Origin: DASSUC01 sp035649895
Lineage (GTDB): Bacteria > Actinomycetota > Actinomycetes > Mycobacteriales > Micromonosporaceae
DNA length: 64,000 nucleotides
Direction of reading: 5' to 3'
Assembly (NCBI GenBank): GCA_035649895.1
Contig: DASRIS010000186.1
Location: 1 to 64,000 of the forward strand
Of the stretch, positions 1 through 7,830 are shown piece after piece (within the stretch, counting starts at the first letter, position 1; each line of letters begins with the position of its first letter). A model generated the notes under the pieces. That model searched no databases, was not told the origin of the DNA, and was given only the letters and a program-made list of their open reading frames with translations. The position numbers were made by a program, and so were the translations under genes.

Positions 1-2
1 TG

Positions 3-1073
3 CTCGGCGGCGCCGCACTCACCCGCGCGTACGTCGAACAGGACCTCGGCAACCTGTTCGAGGGCGAGGTCCGATACGCCCGGGATGCCTTTGAGGGACT
101 GCGGCTGATGGACGCGGCGATGGCCGTGAAGCGTGGTGTGCCGGGTGCTGCGTTGCCCGAGCGTCGCGAGCGCCGGGTCCGGTCCGCGACCCGGGTGCTG
201 GACCGGCCGCTCGACGAGGTGCCGGCCCGATCGGATGTTGCCGTGGACAACTTCGTACCCGTGCCGCCGTTCTGGGGCGAGCGAATCGTGAAAGGCATCC
301 CGCTCGCGGACTACGCCGGCTACCTGGACGAGCGCGCCACCTTCCTCGGCCAGTGGGGTCTGCGCGGCTCCCGCGGCGGCACCGGGCCGTCCTATGAGGA
401 CCTCGTGGAGACCGAGGGCCGGCCGCGGCTGCGTTACTGGCTGGACCGGCTGGTCGCCGACCAGGTGCTGGAGGCGGCCGTGGTGTACGGCTACTTCCCC
501 TGCTACAGCGAGGGCAACACCGTTGTGGTGCTGGACGAGAACGGGCACGCGGAGCGGGCGCGCTTCGAGTTCCCGCGGCAGCGGCGGGACCGGCGGCTGT
601 GCATCGCCGACTTCTTCCGGCCATCTACTCCGGACGGTGACCGGGACGTGATCGCGTTCCAGCTCGTGACCGTTGGGCAGCCGGTGAGCGAGTACACGGC
701 GAAGCTGTTCGCGCGGAACGCGTACCGGGACTACCTTGAGGTGCACGGGCTGTCGGTGCAGCTGACCGAGGCGCTGGCCGAGTACTGGCACCGTCGGGTG
801 CGCAGCGAGCTGGCGCTGCCGGACGGGTCCACTGTGGCCGGCGACGACCCGGCCGACCTCGCCGGCATCCTGCGTACGGAGTACCGCGGCTGCCGCTACT
901 CGTTCGGCTACCCGGCCTGTCCTGACCTGGAGGACCGGGCGAAGGTAGCTGCGCTGCTCGACTCCGAGCGGGTCGGGGTGACCCTGTCCGAGGAGTTCCA
1001 GCTGCACCCGGAGCAGTCAACGGACGCCCTGATCGTCCACCACCCGGAGGCGAACTACTTCAACGCCAAATGA
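3..1073 (+). CDS. metH: Cobalamin-dependent methionine synthase, C-terminal part (5' end outside window)
   Basis: The frame is open from the first bases, so only the C-terminal ~356 residues are present. The first ~35 residues (LGGAAL, then VEQDLGNLFEGEV and YARDAFEGLRLMD) match the end of the cobalamin-binding domain. The rest is the AdoMet-binding reactivation domain: FWGERIV, VVYGYFPCYSEGN, FQLVTVG, LTEALAEYWHRRVRSEL, YRGCRYSFGYPACPDL and a C-terminal HHPEANYF. The enzyme transfers a methyl group from methyltetrahydrofolate to homocysteine through cobalamin in the cytoplasm, and this domain reactivates oxidised cobalamin. It ends at TGA 1071-1073 and overlaps the convergent small gene by 14 bp. 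Identity is firm; the upstream domains cannot be seen. Confidence 0.95.
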   Translation, partial: LGGAALTRAYVEQDLGNLFEGEVRYARDAFEGLRLMDAAMAVKRGVPGAALPERRERRVRSATRVLDRPLDEVPARSDVAVDNFVPVPPFWGERIVKGIPLADYAGYLDERATFLGQWGLRGSRGGTGPSYEDLVETEGRPRLRYWLDRLVADQVLEAAVVYGYFPCYSEGNTVVVLDENGHAERARFEFPRQRRDRRLCIADFFRPSTPDGDRDVIAFQLVTVGQPVSEYTAKLFARNAYRDYLEVHGLSVQLTEALAEYWHRRVRSELALPDGSTVAGDDPADLAGILRTEYRGCRYSFGYPACPDLEDRAKVAALLDSERVGVTLSEEFQLHPEQSTDALIVHHPEANYFNAK

Positions 1074-1281
1074 CCGCGGGCGACTGGACAGCCCCTGACG
1101 TTGCTATGCCCAGCGTCAGTCGTGCCCAGGTGAGCATCCGGCAACCCTCCTCGCCGCACTGCGCACACCGGCCGGTGGTCCGGTGCGGGTCGGCCGGCTC
1201 GTCATGCTGGCGGATGACCTGCTGCGCAGCCCACTGGATGGCGTCTGGGTCGACCAGCCCATAGTCAACGGCGACAGGCAT
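1060..1281 (-). CDS. Small Cys-containing actinobacterial hypothetical protein
   Basis: 73 codons from ATG 1281. The centre reads AIQWAAQQVIRQHDEPA followed by GRCAQCGEEGCRML, a C-x2-C-x4-C cluster that could bind zinc or simply be redox-active. The sequence has the look of a small conserved actinomycete protein rather than an antisense shadow (charged N-terminus, ordered helix, Cys knuckle). Its last 14 bp overlap the end of metH in convergent orientation. It lies downstream of the XRE-TPR regulator on the same strand, 197 bp away, and may be co-transcribed. I do not recognise a function. Confidence 0.6.
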   Translation of the reverse strand: MPVAVDYGLVDPDAIQWAAQQVIRQHDEPADPHRTTGRCAQCGEEGCRMLTWARLTLGIATSGAVQSPAVIWR

Positions 1282-1419
1282 GTGGGTACGGCCTTTCTCC
1301 CGGTGGGATGCATGAGCGCCCAGGCCTCGTCGGCACCGGCCGCCCGCGCGGCTGGGGGGCGGAGCGCGGCACCCCTACCGTGCCCAGTCGGTGACGCTAG
1401 ATGCGGCTCGCGCGGCGGC

Positions 1420-1435
1420 GTTGCAAAGCTGCAAC
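1420..1435. promoter_or_regulatory. Short dyad in the gap between small gene and XRE regulator
   Basis: GTTGCA and TGCAAC are perfect inverted arms around a 4-nt spacer (AAGC). It sits just beyond the 3' end of the XRE regulator gene. It could be an operator for the downstream small gene or a weak hairpin; the short stem makes termination unlikely. The rest of the gap 1282-1478 shows nothing else. Confidence 0.25.
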
Positions 1436-1478
1436 ACCCGCGCGCCGGGAGAGGCGCTTCCCGGCGGCGGACCGGGCG

Positions 1479-2663
1479 CTACGCCACGCCGACCCGCTCA
1501 GCCAGGCCGTGCAGCTCCGCCCCCGGCCGGGCGCTCAACGCCCTGACGGTCTCTCTGACGAACCTCGACGCCCTGACCCGCTGGGGCGCGGTGCGCTCGC
1601 CGATCAGCAGCATGCGGGCCGCCTCTTTGCTGCGCCCAAGCCGCGCCAGGGCCCGGCCCGTGTCGATGTAGAACAGCGACTGCCGCGCCGCTACCGGGAT
1701 CAGCAGCGGGTTGGTCGTCCGGGCGATGGCGACCGCCTGACCCGGGTCGCCACCGTCGGTGTCCATGCTCACGCGCCAGATCCTGACGTTCGTCGGGCCG
1801 AAGTACAGGCAGTGCGTGTCCGTCTCGCCGGTGCGCCCGGCCAGCTGCCCAGCCTCGGTCAGGTGTGTGGTCGCATCCTGCCGCAGACCGCGGGCGGCGT
1901 AGGCACCGGCCAGATGCAGCATGCCGAGCATCTCCAGCGCCCCGGCCTGGTCGGTGTGCTCGTCCATCTCGACCGCGTGCCGGTCGGCCAGGTGCAGCGC
2001 CCGCCGGTACGACCCGCACGCCACGGCGGCGCGGGACAAGGTGAAGCCGGAGAAGCCGCGCAACGTGGGGTCTTCGACGGCATCCGCTGCCTGGTGACCA
2101 AGGCGGGCCGCCATCCAGCTCTCGGCGACGTAGCCGACGCTGGACAGGCAGACGAAGGCGTCGTAGGCGACCTGGACGAGCAGGCGCAGGGCCGGCTCGC
2201 GGTCTGGGCCATGGGTGAGCGCGTGCAGCCCGCGGATAAGGTCGGGTAGCAGCCGCAGGGCGCCCGCGTAGTCGCACCGCAGGCGCACGGCCTGCTCGGT
2301 ATCCGCTAGCCGCCCCAGCTCCGGCAGCGGCCGGGCTGCACAGGTGGCCGGCTCGTCAAGCTCGGCGTCGATCAGTGCCTCGCGGACCTGGCCGACGCCG
2401 GCCAGCGCCGCGGCGACCTCAGGGTCAGCGGAGCCGGCCGGTACGCCCGCCAGCTCCGCCGTCGAGCACTCCAGGGCAGCGGCGATCTCCGCCAGCACGA
2501 ACCGGTTGTCGGCACTGGTGATGCCGCGCTCGATGCGGCTCCACGTCGACGGGTCCAGGCCAGCGCGGCTGGCCGCGTACCGGATGCTCCACCCGCGTAG
2601 CTGGCGGCGCTGGGCAATCCGCTCGCCGATGCTCGTGTCCGGGTTGAGGCGTCGTCGTGCCAT
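1479..2663 (-). CDS. XRE-family HTH regulator with TPR-like helical domain
   Basis: 394 codons from ATG 2663, which has a GGGAG ribosome site 5 nt upstream; an in-frame alternative start at 2675 adds only four residues. The N-terminus (about residues 8-65) is a helix-turn-helix of the XRE type: SIGERIAQRRQLRGWSIR, then LDPSTWSRIERG and LAEIAAALECS. The remaining ~320 residues are Ala/Leu-rich helical pairs resembling TPR repeats (for example SVGYVAESWMAARLGHQAAD and FTLSRAAVACGSYRRALHLA). This architecture is common in multi-copy actinomycete regulators that sense a ligand or partner through the helical part. The target is unknown. It is transcribed away from the conflict operon on the same strand, with a 144-bp gap. 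Confidence 0.85.
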   Translation of the reverse strand: MARRRLNPDTSIGERIAQRRQLRGWSIRYAASRAGLDPSTWSRIERGITSADNRFVLAEIAAALECSTAELAGVPAGSADPEVAAALAGVGQVREALIDAELDEPATCAARPLPELGRLADTEQAVRLRCDYAGALRLLPDLIRGLHALTHGPDREPALRLLVQVAYDAFVCLSSVGYVAESWMAARLGHQAADAVEDPTLRGFSGFTLSRAAVACGSYRRALHLADRHAVEMDEHTDQAGALEMLGMLHLAGAYAARGLRQDATTHLTEAGQLAGRTGETDTHCLYFGPTNVRIWRVSMDTDGGDPGQAVAIARTTNPLLIPVAARQSLFYIDTGRALARLGRSKEAARMLLIGERTAPQRVRASRFVRETVRALSARPGAELHGLAERVGVA

Positions 2664-2807
2664 CGGTGCTCCCAAGGTAGAGGACTTGGGCGGACGACCG
2701 ACCGGCCGCTACCCCGGCCGAGCCGCCTAGGCCAACGGTAGCGGGGCCGCATGCGCGTGGTTCAGTAACCACCCTCGACGCACGCCGTCGCGGCTGTCCC
2801 TGCTTCT

Positions 2808-5528
2808 TCATACGGCGAGGGCTATCGCAATGATCCCTGTTCCGAGTCCGACGAACAGGGTGTCGTCAACGGCGACGCAGCTGGTTGCTTGGTGGTGAAC
2901 CAGGATGGTAATGATCAGTTCGCCGGTGGCCGGGTCCCACAGCCGTACCGTCCGGTCGGCGCTGGCGGAGGCGAGCAGGGTCCGTCCGCCCACGCTGACC
3001 GTGCACACGCCGAGGACCAAGCTGGTGTGGCCGGTGAGGGTGTGTTCCAGGGTGCCGGTGGCCGGGTCCCACAGTCGTACCGTCTGGTCGGCGCTGGCGG
3101 AGGCGAGCAGGGTCCGTCCGCCCACGCTGACCGTGCACACTCCGTTGACCCCGCTGGTGTGGCCGGTGAGGGTGTGTTCCAGGGTGCCGGTGGCCGGGTC
3201 CCACAGCCGTACCGTCCGGTCGTCGCTGGCGGAGGCGAGCAGGGTCCGTCCGCCCACGCTGACCGTGCACACCCCGCGGACCCCGCCGGTGTGGCCGGTG
3301 AGGATGGCGTACTCGGTCCGGGGCCCGACGGCGGCCCACCTGCCGCGGTAGCGGGCGGGGTGGTCGGCGGCGACGGGTGCTCCGAGGCGGTCGAGGACGG
3401 TGGTGATGCTGAACTGCTCAACCCGCTCGCGGGGCGTGGCATCGGTCGCGAGCGAGGTCAGGCGCAGCAGCCGGGCACGGGTGTGACCGGCCGCGCTGGT
3501 GGCCTCGTCGGCCATGGGTATCAGGCGGGCTAGGTCGGCGTGCAGCAGGTAGGCATCGTCGGCCAGCAGCGTGTCGATGAGTCTGGCCTGCGCGGCGTGC
3601 AGGGGCAAGGAGCGCAGCAGGTACCCGTCGGCCGCGCCCCACCCGCCGCCGCGGCCGTGAGCCATGAACGCTTCAGCGACCGCCCGCTGCTGGGCGGGTA
3701 GGTCTGCGGTGTCCAGCAGGGTGTCGTTAAGGGCCTGGTGGAACAGCCGGTAGACCGGCTCGGGGCTGCCGGGGCTGGACTCGATGAGGAAGTTCGCCGC
3801 CGCCGAGGCGAGGAACTGGCTGAGCTGGCTGGTGGAGACCGGCTCACCGAGAGCGGCCAGGGCGACCTGCCACAGTGGCACGCTCAGCCCGGGGGCCTGG
3901 GCGTGGGCCAGCGCGGTGAACGCGGCCAACGTCCACGCCGGCCCGGTGGACGCCAGCCGCTGCAGGTACGTCCGCAGCGCCTGCGGCACGTCCTCGGGGA
4001 ACGCCACCCGGTCCGGGTCGACCGCCACGGTGTCGTGCAGGCCGTGGGCGCGGGAGGCCAGGCCCGCGACGAGGAAGTTGCTCTGGGCCACCGCGGCGAT
4101 CCGCGCGGCAACCGGTCGGGCCACCGCCGGGTCGGCGTACGGGTTACCGGGGCGTTCATCCCCGCGCAGCTGCAGGGTGGCCAGGGCGTACGCGGCCAGG
4201 TCGTCCGGTTCGAAGTACTCCGGGGTGTCCAGGTCAACCAGGGTGATGCCGCCGCCGAACGCGTCCAGCAGGCTCCCGCCGTGGTCGAAGCGGCGGGTGG
4301 CCACCAGGACCTGCGCCCCGACCTCGGCGCACCGCTGCGCGATAGGTAGCACGACCGAGGCGATGATGGTCCGCGCGTCAGCCGGCGTGGTGGCCTCGTC
4401 AAGGGCATCAAGGACCAGGTTGCAGGCCCGCCCCGGGCGCGCCGCCAGCCACTGGTACAGGCTCTCGGCCAGGTCCTCGACCCGGTTGGGCAGCCGCAGC
4501 GCCGCGGCCCGGGCGACCTCCTCGGCAACCTCCAGCGCGGTCTTGCCCTTGACGTGCACCGCGCAGGCCACCGACCCGACCGTGGCGCACACCTGTCCGT
4601 CGGCGGGCATCCGCCGGCGGAACTGCGCGTCGGCCGTTGTGACGACCCGGCCCAGCACCGCCGACTTGCCCACCCCCGGTGACCCGGTCACCACCAGCAC
4701 CCGCCGGTCCCGCGGCGGCGCGTCCAACCAGCCCACGATGCGGGTCAGTGCCGCCCGCCGCCCCTGGAACCGGTGCCCGCGCTCACTGCGCCGGGTCACC
4801 CCCCGCGCGCGGGGGTCCCAGTGCCGGTCCGCCTCCACGTCCGCGGCCAGGGTCCATCCCCACGCCGCGTGCGCGACCTCACCGGCGTCGTCGACACGCC
4901 ACCCGGCCAGCACCGACAGCTTCGCCTCGGGCAAGGCCAGGTCGGCGTGGTGCAAGGTGACCGCGGTCGCGTCCCCTTTGTGTGCACCCCCCGCCTGGGT
5001 CTGCCCGACCAGGCCGACCACCCGCTGGTAGCGCAGCGACCACACGCCGGTGCCGCTGAACCCCCGCTCCACCACATACCGGGACTCGGTGTCCAGCCGC
5101 ACGTACCCGTCGGCCAGCACCGCCCCCACCCGCCCGTGCGCGTCGTTGCCCTTCGGGAAGCTGGCCGGGAACCCAAACGCCCACCAGGGGTGACCGAGCA
5201 GGTGCGCCGGCTGCGGGCACAGTATCGGCGCCGGCATCACCCCCACCGGCTCGGCGAGCTCCAGCACCGCCACGTCGACCTCAGCGTCCCAGGCGACGAT
5301 CCTGGCCACGCGCACCCGCGGCACCGGGACCAGGTTCGCCTTGCGGAACGCCACCTCCAGCTGCCCCGGCTCGTCGCGGTACCTTGCGACCACGTGGTCG
5401 CAGGTCAACACCTGCGTCGCGGCCACCAGCACGCCGGACCCGACCGGGCTGGCCGACGACGGCGCGTAGATCGCGACCGTCCACGGGTCTCGATCCAACC
5501 CGACCACCGTCGGTTCAGGCATGGTCAC
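2808..5528 (-). CDS. Trypsin-like protease / STAND NTPase / WD40 protein (NLR-like conflict protein)
   Basis: 906 codons from GTG 5528, or ATG 5522 two codons in. Three parts are visible. (1) Residues ~10-210: trypsin-like fold with a likely triad His45 (LTCDHVV), Asp85 (EVDVAVLEL) and Ser158 (GFSGTGVW). (2) Residues ~250-640: STAND/NACHT-like NTPase with Walker A GSPGVGKS at 282-289, Walker B LVLDALDE at 371-378 and a VATRR segment, then helical regions. (3) C-terminus: three near-identical 44-residue WD40 units and a degenerate last blade. Family knowledge: such proteins are predicted biological-conflict (immunity/suicide) NTPases in which the repeats sense a trigger, the NTPase oligomerises and the protease acts as effector. 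The gene starts 9 bp after the Trypco1 gene, as one operon. Phage defence is inferred, not shown. Confidence 0.88.
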   Translation of the reverse strand: MTMPEPTVVGLDRDPWTVAIYAPSSASPVGSGVLVAATQVLTCDHVVARYRDEPGQLEVAFRKANLVPVPRVRVARIVAWDAEVDVAVLELAEPVGVMPAPILCPQPAHLLGHPWWAFGFPASFPKGNDAHGRVGAVLADGYVRLDTESRYVVERGFSGTGVWSLRYQRVVGLVGQTQAGGAHKGDATAVTLHHADLALPEAKLSVLAGWRVDDAGEVAHAAWGWTLAADVEADRHWDPRARGVTRRSERGHRFQGRRAALTRIVGWLDAPPRDRRVLVVTGSPGVGKSAVLGRVVTTADAQFRRRMPADGQVCATVGSVACAVHVKGKTALEVAEEVARAAALRLPNRVEDLAESLYQWLAARPGRACNLVLDALDEATTPADARTIIASVVLPIAQRCAEVGAQVLVATRRFDHGGSLLDAFGGGITLVDLDTPEYFEPDDLAAYALATLQLRGDERPGNPYADPAVARPVAARIAAVAQSNFLVAGLASRAHGLHDTVAVDPDRVAFPEDVPQALRTYLQRLASTGPAWTLAAFTALAHAQAPGLSVPLWQVALAALGEPVSTSQLSQFLASAAANFLIESSPGSPEPVYRLFHQALNDTLLDTADLPAQQRAVAEAFMAHGRGGGWGAADGYLLRSLPLHAAQARLIDTLLADDAYLLHADLARLIPMADEATSAAGHTRARLLRLTSLATDATPRERVEQFSITTVLDRLGAPVAADHPARYRGRWAAVGPRTEYAILTGHTGGVRGVCTVSVGGRTLLASASDDRTVRLWDPATGTLEHTLTGHTSGVNGVCTVSVGGRTLLASASADQTVRLWDPATGTLEHTLTGHTSLVLGVCTVSVGGRTLLASASADRTVRLWDPATGELIITILVHHQATSCVAVDDTLFVGLGTGIIAIALAV
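2923..3318 (-). repeat. Three tandem 132-bp WD40-encoding repeats
   Basis: Units begin at 2923, 3055 and 3187, exactly 132 bp (44 codons) apart. By eye, the first two differ at 7 of 132 positions. The encoded unit is GHTxxVxGVCTVSVGGRTLL followed by ASASxDxTVRLWDPATGTLE. Nearly all differences fall in the x positions (SLVL/SGVN/GGVR and AR/AQ/DR), while the framework is almost invariant at the DNA level. The edge facing the NTPase diverges after about 115 bp. Such DNA can expand or contract, and the copy number could be collapsed in an assembly. Confidence 0.95.
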
Positions 5529-5537
5529 CCGCCGATG

Positions 5538-5876
5538 TTACTGGTGCGGGGTGTCACCGGAACCGCCAGCCCGATCCGGCTGCCAGGACAGCGTCACCTC
5601 GAAGTTTCCCTCCGTCGCCGCCTTCGCCACGAACCAGTTCGCCGTCCCGGTCACCTTCACCCCGAACTTGACCTCCACCCCGTCCGGGCTCAACGCCCGC
5701 ACCTGCCCCAGGACCGCCCGCGCCGCCGCCACCGCCGGTGCGACCGCCTCCTGCACCCTCCCCGCGATCTCGTCAAGCCCGGCCGGAACGAACCCCTCCA
5801 CCGGCTCGACCTCAAACCGCACCGTGGTGTCGTCATCCACCTCGTACGTCACGACCTGCACCCCGGCCACCGGCAC
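5538..5876 (-). CDS. Trypsin-co-occurring (Trypco1 / CU044_2847 family) protein
   Basis: 112 codons from GTG 5876. The GGGAGG upstream is only 2 nt from that GTG; an in-frame GTG at 5870 has 8-nt spacing and may be the true start. The sequence runs VQVVTYEVDDDTTVRFEVE, a helix rich in Ala/Val (IAGRVQEAVAPAVAAARAVL), then VEVKFGVKVTGTANWFVAKA and NFEVTLSW, the pattern of the small family found next to trypsin-like peptidases in predicted conflict systems. No catalytic motif is seen. The likely role is regulator or partner of the downstream protease-STAND protein, to which it is linked by a 9-bp gap. Confidence 0.85.
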   Translation of the reverse strand: MPVAGVQVVTYEVDDDTTVRFEVEPVEGFVPAGLDEIAGRVQEAVAPAVAAARAVLGQVRALSPDGVEVKFGVKVTGTANWFVAKAATEGNFEVTLSWQPDRAGGSGDTPHQ

Positions 5877-5902
5877 ATCCTCCCTACCGAACGTCGCTCA
5901 CT

Positions 5903-5916
5903 CGTTAGAGGTAACG
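5903..5916. promoter_or_regulatory. Short palindrome upstream of the Trypco1 operon
   Basis: CGTTA and TAACG form perfect arms around GAGG, 27 bp upstream of the Trypco1 start in its presumed promoter. The site is also the point where the truncated hemerythrin frame begins. A repressor site is possible but nothing proves it. Confidence 0.25.
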
Positions 5917-6289
5917 CCTGGCATCCCTCGCCGAAACGCCCTCGCCGCCACGATCCAACCATCCGCGCGCAGCACAGCAGCGCACCGCAGTCCGGAACCA
6001 CCCAGACTTCGACCGGCGGCTGGGCCTGTTCGCGGCCGAGGCGGTGGCGCACGCCACACGGAAGGAGGAGAGCGAGGAGTTCCTGCTGCTACACGGTGCG
6101 GTCGACGCCCACCGGCTGCGCCGGATGTCGGGCGCGCTGAAGGCGGCGGAGGCGGTGGCGCCGACCCGACCGCATGCCCGCGCACCTGAGCCAGCGACCG
6201 GTAACCTGCTGACCGGCGCGCCCATCGCGATCTTCGACCGGGTCCGGGACGCCGTGCGGGACTGGCGTGACAAGAACCCGGACGACTGA
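5915..6289 (+). pseudogene. 5'-truncated hemerythrin-like (HHE) gene remnant
   Basis: The frame is open from just after a TAA at 5912-5914 to TGA 6287-6289 but has no ATG, GTG or TTG before GTG 6044. From about 5984 it reads HPDFDRRLGLFAAEAVAHAT, RKEESEEF, RLRRMSGALKAAEAVAPTRPH and IAIFDRVRDAVRDW. I recognise this as the last third of actinobacterial hemerythrin-domain proteins, including the final H..E helix and the typical APTRPH tail. The first two helices with their iron ligands are absent. The break lies next to the divergent promoter of the conflict operon. A short protein from GTG 6044 cannot be excluded, but it could not form a hemerythrin bundle. Confidence 0.65.
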
Positions 6290-6471
6290 TCCGTTGGCGC
6301 AAGCCCAGGGCCGGGGAAGATGAGCGGCGGCTCTGCCAGCGGAGACAGCGCCTGCGCGACTGCGTGATGGCGTACCAGCTCAGGCTCGGTCTGGTCCATT
6401 CTGGACCGGACCGGGCCAGCGAGCAGGATGTCCGCACTGGCTACGCCCGCCACCAACCGACGGGGGACACG

Positions 6472-6964
6472 ATGGACCGGGCTCCAGAGCCACCAGACGG
6501 CGACGAGCGGGAGGTACTGCTGGGCTGGCTGGCCTTCCAACCGCGACGCGCTCGCCGCCAAGTGCGCGGGGATGACCGCCGACCAGCTGGTGCTCGCCTC
6601 CGCACCACCGTCGGACCTGTCCCTGCTCGGCCTGGTCCGGCACATGACCGAGATGGAGCGGGTCTACCTGGTCTACGCGCTCGGCGGCGGCGACCTCAGC
6701 CTGGTCTACTGCACCGACGACGCCCCGGACGCCGACATCGTGGGCCTGGACCCGTCGATGTCCGGCCCGTCAGTCGAATGCTGGCACCAGGAGCGGGCCA
6801 GCGCCGACGCGCTGCTCGCCGCCTGCGGGTCGCTGGACACCGCAGGCGCGGGCAACCGCCGCTCGGTCCGGTGGAATCTGGTCAAGTTGATCCAGGAGTA
6901 CGCCCGCCACAACGGCCACGCCGATATCGTCCGGGAGCGCATCGACGGCGCAACCGGCGAGTGA
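6472..6964 (+). pseudogene. DinB/DUF664-family gene with a +1 frameshift
   Basis: From ATG 6472 the first frame reads MDRAPEPPDGDEREVLLGWL then AFQ. After about 6540 the coding pattern moves to the next frame: RDALAAKCAGMTADQL, LSLLGLVRHMTEMERVYL, WNLVKLIQEYARHNGHADIV. Together they make the usual DUF664/DinB four-helix protein (about 163 residues). Deleting one C from the run at 6541-6542 restores FQRDALAAKC. Members are putative metal-dependent, often mycothiol-linked, transferases with His ligands (VRHMTEMER and YARHNGHAD are visible). The indel is either a true mutation or a sequencing error. The 182 bp before it hold only a small GGTCCA-TTC-TGGACC dyad at 6393-6407. Confidence 0.75.
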
Positions 6965-7068
6965 GCCGGGAGAGGCCCTATCTCAGAGGCGAGAGCTGAA
7001 GCAGCCTCTCCGCTGGTGAGCGAGGAGGTAGTCCCCGTACGGTGCGGTCCTCGCGTCTGCCGCGCTCG

Positions 7069-7446
7069 TCAGGCCGCCGCCGGCGGTATCGACCGAACCG
7101 CCCGGATCACGTCATCGATGTTGACCAGGTTCGTCTTGACCCGGCCGGCGAGCAATGACTCGATGGCGCGCCGGATCAACACTGACGCCGGGACGCCCTC
7201 GGCCTCGGCCGCCTCCTCTAGGCGCCGGTTGAGGTCTTCGGGCAGGCGCAGCGAGCGGACCACGTTGAGCGGGGTTCCCGGGTCGCCTGGCGGGGGCAGC
7301 AGCAGTGCCAGCTCGGCCTCCTGCTCCGCCGTGCCGGGAACGGGCGTCAGGGAGTGCAGGAGGTCGTTGACCTGATCGGGGGTCATATCGCGCAGGTCGG
7401 GACTGGTCAGCGCGTCGCGGAACTGGCGAAACTCGGCGTTACTCAT
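7069..7446 (-). CDS. Ribbon-helix-helix antitoxin (BrnA-like)
   Basis: 125 codons from ATG 7446, whose ATGA overlaps the stop of the upstream toxin gene. The N-terminal 50 residues are acidic and flexible (MSNAEFRQFRDALTSPDLRD, MTPDQVNDLLHSL). The C-terminal half has a CopG-like module: RSLRLPEDLNRRLEEAAEAE followed by GVPASVLIRRAIESLL. The likely role is to neutralise the toxin and repress the shared promoter. The toxin-first order with an overlapping start fits BrnT/BrnA systems. RHH type is well supported; the exact family is inferred. Confidence 0.75.
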   Translation of the reverse strand: MSNAEFRQFRDALTSPDLRDMTPDQVNDLLHSLTPVPGTAEQEAELALLLPPPGDPGTPLNVVRSLRLPEDLNRRLEEAAEAEGVPASVLIRRAIESLLAGRVKTNLVNIDDVIRAVRSIPPAAA

Positions 7447-7721
7447 TTGCTCTCCCACGACTCGAACTCCTTCCGCTCGTCGTCGGTCATGTCGCGGGCA
7501 CCCGCGATCTCGACGTCGAAGCCCCGCGCCAGCCGCGTCATGACAACCAACAGGCGGCCGTCCTTCGTGCGCCCACAGATGTAGAGCATCGACAGGACGT
7601 AGGGGTGGCGGACCGGGACCGGCCGCCGACGGTCGCCGTAGAGCACCTGCAGAACCTCGTACGGCTCGACGCTGTTACGGTCGAGCACGGCGAACGCGGT
7701 CGACAACCACTCGTAGGGCAC
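7443..7721 (-). CDS. Putative BrnT-like toxin of a type II toxin-antitoxin pair
   Basis: 92 codons from GTG 7721. It reads VPYEWLSTAFAVLDRN, VEPYEVLQVLYGDRRRP, LYICGRTKDGRLLVVMTRL and FDVEIAGARDMTDDERKEF. The alternating strands, the G-R-T-x-x-G-R-L-L hairpin and the closing IxGARxMTxxE helix resemble BrnT/RelE-fold ribonuclease toxins. The TGA overlaps the antitoxin ATG, implying translational coupling. Residues for RNA cleavage cannot be assigned with certainty. It is the first gene of a two-gene operon reading toward the DinB remnant. Confidence 0.65.
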   Translation of the reverse strand: MPYEWLSTAFAVLDRNSVEPYEVLQVLYGDRRRPVPVRHPYVLSMLYICGRTKDGRLLVVMTRLARGFDVEIAGARDMTDDERKEFESWESK

Positions 7722-7733
7722 TCGATCAATGTA

Positions 7734-7752
7734 CTACGAAATGAGCTACGAA
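7734..7752. promoter_or_regulatory. Direct CTACGAA repeats upstream of the toxin start
   Basis: CTACGAA occurs at 7734-7740 and 7746-7752, 12 bp apart and 13 bp upstream of the toxin GTG. The spacing of about one helical turn is typical of ribbon-helix-helix operators, so this may be the autoregulatory site of the pair. No clear -10 was identified. Confidence 0.35.
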
Positions 7753-7830
7753 CCGGTATCGCCAAGATCAAAGACCTGGTACTGCTGTCTACCGTCCGGG
7801 ATGTCGGCGGGTGTGGCAGCGGCGGCGGGC

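Noticed and set aside
2923..3318. Tandem repeats as a CRISPR array
   Set aside because: Units are 132 bp, contiguous without spacers, and encode WD40 blades in frame.
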